30,376 nt of DNA from JACPLA01 sp035291905 (GTDB taxonomy: Bacteria > Bacteroidota > Ignavibacteria > UBA10030). The translations under genes were made by a program, and so were the position numbers. Positions 23,778 to 30,376 of the stretch are shown here, piece by piece (position 1 is the stretch's first letter; each line of letters opens with the position of its first letter). Below the pieces are notes generated by a model. It did no database searches, was not told the DNA's origin, and saw nothing but the letters and a program-made list of their open reading frames with translations. The stretch covers positions 1-30,376 of the forward strand of contig DATDRF010000078.1 in the NCBI GenBank assembly GCA_035291905.1, read 5' to 3'.

Positions 23778-26700
23778 TCATTTGATGACGGCAAACTTGC
23801 CAATGTGCGTCCCGACTCCCGGAGCATCGACTTGAAACACATACACACCATAGGCAATGTTCATGCCGTCACGTGAGACAAGATTCCACGGTTCCTGTCC
23901 GTCATCTATACTGCTGCTGTGGGTAAGTGTCTGCACTAGTCGTCCGCTGAGAGTGTAGATCCGAATGGTGCATTCGTGTGGCAAATGAATAAAGTAAATG
24001 AGTCGCGGCCCTCTTCCGACCGATGTTGTGGCCGGTTCCCACGATGCTGCACCGACATACGGGTTGGGGACAACTGCCACCTTGTCCAAATCCGACTTCT
24101 GTCGAGCCGGATCCAGCCTCCGAGCCTCCATAGTGAATTGAAACGATTCACCCGTTCGAAACGGCTTTTTCGTCGTGATCCGAAAAACGTCCCCGGGCTG
24201 AGGAGCGCGCTGCTCAGCCTCCGGAATAAGGGTATCCTTCACAAATGTCAGAGACCACGATTTCTTCGCGGAGACAAAAGATGCCGCCCGCTTTCCCGCT
24301 GAATCTCCATAAACAATGAAGACTGCATCACCGTCATTGAAGAGGGAATCCGTGTTGAGGTCCTGAAAGATGAACTGGATGTGATCAACATTCTCCGTGA
24401 GGTTTTTAACAACGATGTTCGTGGGTTGACCGGTGCTGAAGCTCGATTGAGGGAACGAAGTGTCACCCAAGGCCTTCGCTGTGAATCGGATTTCGAAGTC
24501 GGCCGGATAATTGACACGCTGCGATTGGTAGGCCGGAGCAAACCGTGAATCGAATCCAACCTGTGCGACGTAATTGCTGTTTCCGGAGATCCATCCTGTT
24601 TCCGACGGATCCACCACGACGAGCGGGTCATTCACAATATTCCCCACGAAACCCCGAATGACCGGAGTTTGTACCTGTGTCGTGAGGAGGCGCGTCTTTT
24701 GTATAGCCGTGTCATTTGTCGTTACGTTGAGGAGTTGAAACCACGGATTTGCATTGTTATGAAACGCAGTTGAGTCAAAGAATTCAATACGATAGGTGTC
24801 GTTTCTGACCGAGTCCGCGTCAAGGATCGTAAGTTGCACGGAGCCTGTCCCAGGCCCCGAACCCTGCAGGCTGCTGATCGCCGGCGGAACATAACCTGCT
24901 GAAGGGGCATGCGGAGTCACCACGGCGGTATTGATATCTGTCTTGACCTTTCCGTTGAGATCGACCTTAATGATGCTTGTCGTCTCCGACGGGGGAATAC
25001 CGATGAACTCACCGGTGATCGTTGTCGTCGTGAAGCCCTGGTCATAGGCGCAGACAGCATAATAATACGTCTGGCCATTCTTCACCGTAGTATCGACGTA
25101 CGAATTCTGTATTCCTGAGTCATCACCGAGATGAAAATAAGCGCCATTTACTCCAATGGGATGAAGTCCCTTGACGCCGTCGACCAAATCGAACTGGGCG
25201 ATGGGCTGACGAAACGTCGGCCTTCCATAAGCGTCCGTGATGATCTTGTTTTCGAGGAAGTTGGATTCGGTGCTGCGATAGATTCTGTATCCTTCGAAGT
25301 TGAATTTCTGATAGAAAGCGTCGAAGGTCAATTCGGCACGATTGTCCCAATAGAGCGTGACCCGGCGGTCTCCGGCAATTGCTTTGATTGTCGGTTTATC
25401 AGGTGGTTTTGCGAATCGATAATTGGCATTGTAAATCTGTTGGACGGTCTTCTTTCTCATGAAGAGATCGTTGGCGTTCATTCCAAAGATCAGCGCCATG
25501 GAAAACCGTTCGGTCTCTCCCGTTTGCTCGAGCCCTCCTTGCTGCGCAGAATAGGTGTTCCGTCCCACCAAATGAAAGAGGTAGCTCGAGAAATGATTGG
25601 CGAGATTTACCCCGACGAGTGATTGGCCGTGGGGCTGGGGAAGTGCCGACAGGGCGGTCCAGTTGCGCTCGTCATTGTTCAGATCATAGGTGTGGACGGC
25701 CGAAATAACGAAGCCGGTCAACCCAAGCTGGTCGGATTCATCCTTGTCGAGGATGCCGAAGTTGGGCTCGCCCTGGTCGGGTTTGCCGTTTGCCTCCGTT
25801 CCATCAGGATCCGGGCCTGGATATCCTTCGTCAAACACTCCGAGTCCGTCCGTTCCGACATCATCGTTGAGGGGTTCGTCCGATTCCCACGTTCCGTTGT
25901 TATTGAAGTCCCTGAATGTCCTCCAGTTGCAGTTCTCGTCTGCATCATAATGCGGCTTCCACGAAAACCCGTAGAATGCTCTGAATTTGGCAGTATCCTG
26001 TTGGACGTCAATCAGATAGGGATCCTGGAAAGGACTGGTAATGAATGTGCTTGGCGTGTTGTTCCGCCGTTCATCCGTCACCCCGTCCCTGTCGTTGTCG
26101 ATGTGATCATCGGAAATCCCCGGGCTTTCAAGAAACGCGTAGCCGGTATATCCCACAGGACTCCACTGTCCGGGACTTCCATATGAGACGGTGGACCATG
26201 CGTAGGAGAGGTTCAGTTCCTCGTTGTAGTCCCCGGCATTATTCGAGGAATTGTCGTGACCGCCAATTCCCCAGTCGACATATTGTGCAAACAGGGCTTT
26301 TGCGTAGTCAGTCGTCCCCATGTTCGTGATTTCGTAAAACCAGAAGATCACGTCCTCCGCCAGGACCTGTGACCATTGAAACCCTCGGGCACGGACTTGC
26401 ATGCCGAGTCCTCCCCTTGTAGGATCGTCGACATCCGGGCGGAAGTTGTTATTAAGGATATATTCACGGTCTTCATCATCATCGAACACAAAGTACGTTT
26501 CGAGATCTGCATTTTGAACGCCGTTTCCGAAGAAGCCATTCCAGCGGCCGTTCCATGTTGAGGGTCGATCGGGCCACATCGGCGGCCACGTATTGGGATC
26601 GGTACTTTGCGCGGGCGCCGATTGAAAACGGTTGGCGTACCCCGGGAGAGGCCACCAGCCATAGGTCACACCGGTCGCAACATTGTAACGCGTATACTCA

Positions 26701-27035
26701 TAATAGTTGGTTTCCAACGGATGAATCGTGTTCCCCTGCGGATCCTTTGCTTCAGCCTGGACTATAACCGCCACTCCATCCACATAGGTATGGTTCGTAC
26801 CTTTGGGCCAAACGCCGCTTCGGGTCGGATCGTTGAGCCAGTCTGCTACTTCCCCAAAGTTGTAGTAGACAGTTCCGACAAGGTTACCGTCCATGTACCC
26901 TCGCTTCGTCTCGTTATGGTTCCCTTTGTTCTTGTCGGCAATTTGCTGACCGAGGGACACACTGAACAGAACAACGAGCGCACAAACAATCGGTGCAAGG
27001 CGGGATGGATTTGCTGTTCGAACACTCATTGTCAT
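23778..27035 (-). CDS. Large T9SS-secreted surface protein next to the TonB receptor, function unknown
   Basis: The protein has 1085 residues with a signal peptide (about 1-31, ending SLGQQ). The N-terminal half is rich in Trp, Tyr and Asn. Residues about 305-440 hold Asp/Gly-rich stretches resembling calcium-binding or type 3 thrombospondin motifs (DNDRDGVTDE, DFNNNGTWESDE, DPDGTEANGKPDQGEPNFG). A fibronectin type III-like domain follows (about 543-670), and the C terminus is a T9SS-type sorting domain (VPNPYVGA, RIYTLSGRLVQTL, AYGVYVFQV). I know no function. Its place right after a SusC-like receptor, where Bacteroides would encode SusD, suggests that it binds substrate at the surface with the receptor (inference). 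It starts 13 nt after the receptor stop; a second ATG lies two codons in. Confidence 0.8.
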   Translation of the reverse strand: MTMSVRTANPSRLAPIVCALVVLFSVSLGQQIADKNKGNHNETKRGYMDGNLVGTVYYNFGEVADWLNDPTRSGVWPKGTNHTYVDGVAVIVQAEAKDPQGNTIHPLETNYYEYTRYNVATGVTYGWWPLPGYANRFQSAPAQSTDPNTWPPMWPDRPSTWNGRWNGFFGNGVQNADLETYFVFDDDEDREYILNNNFRPDVDDPTRGGLGMQVRARGFQWSQVLAEDVIFWFYEITNMGTTDYAKALFAQYVDWGIGGHDNSSNNAGDYNEELNLSYAWSTVSYGSPGQWSPVGYTGYAFLESPGISDDHIDNDRDGVTDERRNNTPSTFITSPFQDPYLIDVQQDTAKFRAFYGFSWKPHYDADENCNWRTFRDFNNNGTWESDEPLNDDVGTDGLGVFDEGYPGPDPDGTEANGKPDQGEPNFGILDKDESDQLGLTGFVISAVHTYDLNNDERNWTALSALPQPHGQSLVGVNLANHFSSYLFHLVGRNTYSAQQGGLEQTGETERFSMALIFGMNANDLFMRKKTVQQIYNANYRFAKPPDKPTIKAIAGDRRVTLYWDNRAELTFDAFYQKFNFEGYRIYRSTESNFLENKIITDAYGRPTFRQPIAQFDLVDGVKGLHPIGVNGAYFHLGDDSGIQNSYVDTTVKNGQTYYYAVCAYDQGFTTTTITGEFIGIPPSETTSIIKVDLNGKVKTDINTAVVTPHAPSAGYVPPAISSLQGSGPGTGSVQLTILDADSVRNDTYRIEFFDSTAFHNNANPWFQLLNVTTNDTAIQKTRLLTTQVQTPVIRGFVGNIVNDPLVVVDPSETGWISGNSNYVAQVGFDSRFAPAYQSQRVNYPADFEIRFTAKALGDTSFPQSSFSTGQPTNIVVKNLTENVDHIQFIFQDLNTDSLFNDGDAVFIVYGDSAGKRAASFVSAKKSWSLTFVKDTLIPEAEQRAPQPGDVFRITTKKPFRTGESFQFTMEARRLDPARQKSDLDKVAVVPNPYVGAASWEPATTSVGRGPRLIYFIHLPHECTIRIYTLSGRLVQTLTHSSSIDDGQEPWNLVSRDGMNIAYGVYVFQVDAPGVGTHIGKFAVIK

Positions 27036-27048
27036 GCAAGAGTCGGGT

Positions 27049-29733
27049 TCAAAACGACACAGAAGCCCCGACGACGACTTGTCGCGGGGATGAATAGAAT
27101 TCCGGACGCGTGAAGTACTCCTGGATTGTGTTGTAGCCTCTGGGGGCCTGCTGGGCGCGCGTCAATTCCAGGGAGTAACCGGCACGGCCTGTGTCCGAGA
27201 ATACATTAATCTCCGTTGAAGTATCGAAGACATTGTACGCCTTAAGGAAGAGCGAGAATGTGTATCCGATAAACCGGACATACTTCGTCACATAGATGTC
27301 TGCGTTGAAGAACATCGGACGGTTATCGCTGTTTTCGAGTCCCGTCCTCTGGTTTTGAAACGAAGGGGTGTATGGCAGGCCGGACCCAAGGCGGGCGATA
27401 AAGCTCCCGATGAGATCGTCAGGATCCCCTGCAGTAACGGTCAGATTCAGTGAATGCCGCCGATCCCAATCAAGCGGAACGAGTTCCTTGTTGATTTCGA
27501 TTGGAGGGCTGGCCTGCTGTTTGTTGAAATCGTCGTTCGGATTCGAAGCGTTACCGTATGCTGTCTGATAGGTGTAGTCGCAACTTGCACCGTAGCCGTC
27601 ACTGAACCGTTTGTCGAGAGATATGGTGAAGCCCTTGACCGATCCGTAATCCCTGTTGATGTACTGCCCGAAGAGTTTGAAATCGTTCTTGATATGCAGC
27701 TGAATCCCCAGGAGGTTTCGAATATCTTTGTAGTATGCGGTCACGGTCGCGCCGAGGAACGGAGTCAGCTCCTGCTGAAGTCCCACTTCGTACATTGTCG
27801 TCTGCTGGGGTTGAAGGTCTGCGTTCCCAATCACATTGCCGATCAGTTCCGGGTAATTTCCCGTCAATGGAATGCGGAAGTTTGGATTCCGATACAGATA
27901 GTCAAATGGCGGAACCTGAAAGAAGTGTCCGTAGGAAAAATGAATCGCGCCCCGATCCGAAATCGGATACGAGATGCCGACCCTTGGGCTCCACTGATAT
28001 TTTGCCTTTGCCGCCGTCGATACAGAATCGGGGAATGGCGGCTGCAGCGGATCCAGCACGGCGATATTATCAGGATTCCTCAGCACACTGGCGTCAGGCT
28101 GAAAATAGTCAAACCGCAGCCCGATATTAACGATGAGGTAATCAAGTTCGATCTTGTCCTGCAGGTACGCCGAACCTTGATAAGGATGATTGATATAGAC
28201 GTTGTAATCGAAGTCACCGACATTCGGCAAGGCAGGCCTGAAGCCGCTCGAGGCATTAACATGGACCTGGTAATCTTTATAGTGCAGCGTGTGAAACTGC
28301 AGCTCGACACCGGTCTTGATCTGATGTGTGTGCGTCACTTGCGAGGTGAAATCAATTCTGCCGGTGTATGATTTTGTCCTGTGGTAGAAGTGCCAGTTCT
28401 GTGTTCCTCCGGTGTAGAATGCATTGCCGCCTACCTGCGTGAATCGTTCCGGATTTACATGCCGTGGATCGAGCGGTTTTGCATAGACATATTGGTTGAA
28501 CTTTGAAGACATGCCGGAGAAGTTGAAATCGATGAATGAAGAGGGGTCAAACACGTAATTGAAACTGACGATACCAAGAAAACTCTTTTGGTATTTGGTG
28601 TAGTCGCCATCAGGATTCAGTTGAAACATGAAATCGTAGTCTTTATACTCGCGATCCTGATAGAAAGCCTGGAGAATGATCCCCTTTGACGAGGAGCCCA
28701 CGTCAATGGAGAGCTTTCCCTGAAGACTCCACCGTCTGTTATAGTTCATTGGAATATGTTTTCCGTCGCCGGTTGCTCCTATGTGCCATTGCGAGGGATC
28801 GTTTGCGGAGAAATTACTCGAGTCCGAGGGATTGAAGACCCTCTTCCCGTACAGATACCCGTCGTCGTAGAAATAGCGGCCGGAGAGGAAGAACTTCATC
28901 AGCGATCCGGCCCCGGGTAAAGGTCCGCTCAGAGAGCCGTCAACGTTATGCAGGTCGTTCGGCGAGATCCGCCCGATGTTGCGATACAGGCTTGTTCGTG
29001 ACGTGACGTAATCGCCCATATAGACGCTGAATTCACCCGTATATTCATCACCTGCAATCTTGGTCACCTGATTGACAACACCCGAGAGAGCTTCGCCGTA
29101 CTCAGCGTTAAAGGTGCCGCTCAGCACCTGAACCTCCTGGATACTGTTCACCTCCGGTTCTATCGATCCTGACCCGGAGAAAACATCATTGACTGACAGC
29201 CCATCCACTAGGTATTTCACCTCACCCGATCGACCGCCGCGAAAATGACCATCGACAACTCCTGCCTGCAAATTGATCACCGAGGAGATCGTTTCCACCG
29301 GAAGCCTGGAGATTTCGTCGCGGCCGACCGTTGCAGTCGTCGAGGTAAGATCCCTTTGAACGATAGGCCTGGATGCCGTAACCTCAACCTCGCCCAGCTC
29401 AAGAGTCTGTTCGTTTAATTGAAAATCAACTTTGGTTGTCTGATCGGCTGAAACATGGACTTTTTCAACGAGGGAAGTCGTATACCCGATGGCAGACGCT
29501 CTGACCTGGTAGGTTCCCGGAGGGATATTGATGATGAAGTAGTTGCCGTCGATATCAGAGGCAGCACCCGTCGTCGTCCCCACGAGGAGAACGTTCACAC
29601 CGACAAGAGGTTCTTTTGATTTCGCGTCAACGATTTTTCCGGCGATTTTGCCCGTCGTTCCGCTGCGGGCATCGGGTATTGCCAGCGCCAGAATGATAAG
29701 AAGAGAGAGGAGCGGTCGTTGAAAGTGACTCAT
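27049..29733 (-). CDS. SusC-like TonB-dependent outer-membrane receptor
   Basis: The protein has 894 residues. A signal peptide (about 1-24) leads to a carboxypeptidase-regulatory-like domain (about 27-108; GKIAGKIVDAKSKEPLVGVNV, with GNYFIINIPPGTY). The plug follows (about 115-228; VEVTASRP, GRSGEVKYLVDGLSVND, EYGEALSGVVNQVTK), then a large barrel of aromatic-rich strands ending in GASVSF. It should import oligosaccharides through the outer membrane using TonB energy. I chose the ATG at 29733 because the signal peptide starts there; the frame is open for 23 more codons upstream, which would cross a terminator hairpin. It is the first gene of the glycan-utilization block. It lacks a neighbouring SusD gene. 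Confidence 0.93.
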   Translation of the reverse strand: MSHFQRPLLSLLIILALAIPDARSGTTGKIAGKIVDAKSKEPLVGVNVLLVGTTTGAASDIDGNYFIINIPPGTYQVRASAIGYTTSLVEKVHVSADQTTKVDFQLNEQTLELGEVEVTASRPIVQRDLTSTTATVGRDEISRLPVETISSVINLQAGVVDGHFRGGRSGEVKYLVDGLSVNDVFSGSGSIEPEVNSIQEVQVLSGTFNAEYGEALSGVVNQVTKIAGDEYTGEFSVYMGDYVTSRTSLYRNIGRISPNDLHNVDGSLSGPLPGAGSLMKFFLSGRYFYDDGYLYGKRVFNPSDSSNFSANDPSQWHIGATGDGKHIPMNYNRRWSLQGKLSIDVGSSSKGIILQAFYQDREYKDYDFMFQLNPDGDYTKYQKSFLGIVSFNYVFDPSSFIDFNFSGMSSKFNQYVYAKPLDPRHVNPERFTQVGGNAFYTGGTQNWHFYHRTKSYTGRIDFTSQVTHTHQIKTGVELQFHTLHYKDYQVHVNASSGFRPALPNVGDFDYNVYINHPYQGSAYLQDKIELDYLIVNIGLRFDYFQPDASVLRNPDNIAVLDPLQPPFPDSVSTAAKAKYQWSPRVGISYPISDRGAIHFSYGHFFQVPPFDYLYRNPNFRIPLTGNYPELIGNVIGNADLQPQQTTMYEVGLQQELTPFLGATVTAYYKDIRNLLGIQLHIKNDFKLFGQYINRDYGSVKGFTISLDKRFSDGYGASCDYTYQTAYGNASNPNDDFNKQQASPPIEINKELVPLDWDRRHSLNLTVTAGDPDDLIGSFIARLGSGLPYTPSFQNQRTGLENSDNRPMFFNADIYVTKYVRFIGYTFSLFLKAYNVFDTSTEINVFSDTGRAGYSLELTRAQQAPRGYNTIQEYFTRPEFYSSPRQVVVGASVSF

Positions 29734-29756
29734 CGAATATACTGATGCCTTGGAGT

Positions 29757-29796
29757 AGGAAAACAAGAAACGGGGCGTGAGCCTCTCACACCCCGC
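29757..29796 (-). terminator. Strong hairpin terminator upstream of the TonB receptor gene
   Basis: Read on the minus strand, 12-bp arms at 29796-29785 and 29781-29770 (two wobble pairs) close a 3-nt AGG loop, and a T-rich tail TTTCTTGTTTTCC (29769-29757) follows. It lies just past the stop codon of the T9SS cargo gene. Only 23 nt separate its tail from the receptor start codon, so the receptor promoter must overlap the terminator or lie upstream of it. Confidence 0.85.
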
Positions 29797-29808
29797 TTCC
29801 ATGGATTA

Positions 29809-30376
29809 CTATTTCATCATCAGCATCCTACTGACAACCGCCATGGAGCCATTCTCGAGCCTGGCAAAATAGACTCCAGATGCGAGTGCTGCTCCGTTTT
29901 CACCCCGGCCATCCCAAGTGACCGTGTACCGGCCCGCCGCAAAAGAACCGTGAGCGAGCGTTCGCACCTGCTGGCCGAGCAGGTTGTAAACGATGAGGGA
30001 TATCTTCGACTCCGTCGGCACGCTGAATTGGATCTCTGTCGAGGGATTGAAGGGGTTTGGATAGTTGTTCGACAAACCGAAGATCTTCGGTATGCCGTTG
30101 ACGTCGCCGCCGACTTCAGTGGGGCCGCTCACCTTTTGCACGGTGAGATCATCGAAATAGACCGTTCCCACAAATGTGGAGTAGATGTGAAGCCGCGTTT
30201 CCAAGGCCTTCACACCGACACCGGTCGGCACTTCGACATCCAGCGAATACTGTGTCCAGCCGAACGCCGTGTCCTGGGGGAAGACAAATGTATAGTCGTT
30301 CCCCGGACCAACCGTGTTGTAGCCGTCATTGTTCCCGTACTTGGCGAACCACAAGGGCGTAAAGCCTACGGCCCAC
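29809..30376 (-). CDS. C-terminal part of a T9SS-secreted, probably carbohydrate-active protein (5' end outside the window)
   Basis: The frame is open to the window edge, so only the last 188 residues are seen. The first about 90 residues look like the end of a beta-sandwich, with FVFPQDTAFGWTQYSLDV and GTVYFDDLTVQKV; this strand pattern is common in carbohydrate-binding modules and in C-terminal domains of secreted glycanases. A T9SS sorting domain follows (NNYPNPFNPSTEIQFSVP, YNLLGQQVRTL, ASGVYFARL). The enzyme class cannot be told from this fragment. The gene ends before a strong terminator; it may belong to the same glycan-utilization programme as the downstream block (inference). Confidence 0.85.
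   Translation of the reverse strand, partial: WAVGFTPLWFAKYGNNDGYNTVGPGNDYTFVFPQDTAFGWTQYSLDVEVPTGVGVKALETRLHIYSTFVGTVYFDDLTVQKVSGPTEVGGDVNGIPKIFGLSNNYPNPFNPSTEIQFSVPTESKISLIVYNLLGQQVRTLAHGSFAAGRYTVTWDGRGENGAALASGVYFARLENGSMAVVSRMLMMK

Noticed and set aside
27454..28371. Plus-strand open frame of 305 codons
   Set aside because: It is antisense to the beta-barrel of the TonB receptor, which has clear family features; the antisense product has none.
29736..29741. TATATT on the minus strand 2 nt before the TonB receptor ATG, as a possible -10 box
   Set aside because: Transcription would start at or inside the start codon, and the nearest -35-like TTGTTT is 19 nt away. Too weak to call without 5' end data.

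Overview
The window looks like chromosome of a free-living member of the Bacteroidota/Ignavibacteriota (FCB) group, or a related phylum with a type IX secretion system (T9SS). The evidence is three proteins ending in T9SS-type C-terminal sorting domains (two with the NYPNPFNPST signature), a PorV-family outer-membrane protein, and a SusC-like TonB-dependent receptor with an N-terminal carboxypeptidase-regulatory-like domain. I cannot name a species. Every gene I accept lies on the minus strand, so transcription runs from right to left. I see no tRNA, rRNA, CRISPR array or insertion sequence.

Right edge (30376 to 29757): the C-terminal end of a secreted T9SS cargo protein, closed by a strong hairpin plus U-tract terminator. 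Main block (29733 to 5893): thirteen genes with no gap above 43 nt and several ATGA overlaps, so probably one ~24 kb transcription unit. In order they encode a TonB-dependent receptor, a large T9SS surface protein, a PorV-like protein, a SurA/parvulin-like periplasmic protein, a sugar ABC importer (binding lipoprotein plus two permeases, no ATPase), a signal-peptide-bearing alpha/alpha-barrel glycosidase-like protein, a zinc alcohol/polyol dehydrogenase, a lipoprotein with a glycosidase-like helical fold, a T9SS surface protein with PKD/Ig-like and LamG domains, a GH2 beta-mannosidase and a GH130 mannoside phosphorylase/hydrolase.

Left block (5558 to 291): a gene-free stretch of about 560 nt with a candidate promoter, then a beta-propeller sensor histidine kinase, a stand-alone receiver protein and a receiver-PP2C (SpoIIE/RsbU-type) phosphatase, closed by a terminator. 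Beyond this is a possible 35-residue membrane peptide. A ~60-bp hairpin-containing element occurs twice, once on each side of this signalling block.

My reading is that the main block is a polysaccharide-utilization locus built differently from the Bacteroides Sus paradigm. Surface proteins delivered by T9SS act with a SusC-like receptor but no recognisable SusD. An ABC importer takes oligosaccharides across the inner membrane, and cytoplasmic GH2 and GH130 enzymes finish degradation. Beta-mannosides (mannan, glucomannan or N-glycan-like chains) are the likeliest substrate. The adjacent propeller kinase resembles the sensory half of Bacteroides hybrid two-component systems, but its partners carry no DNA-binding domain and instead suggest a phosphatase-based partner-switch output.
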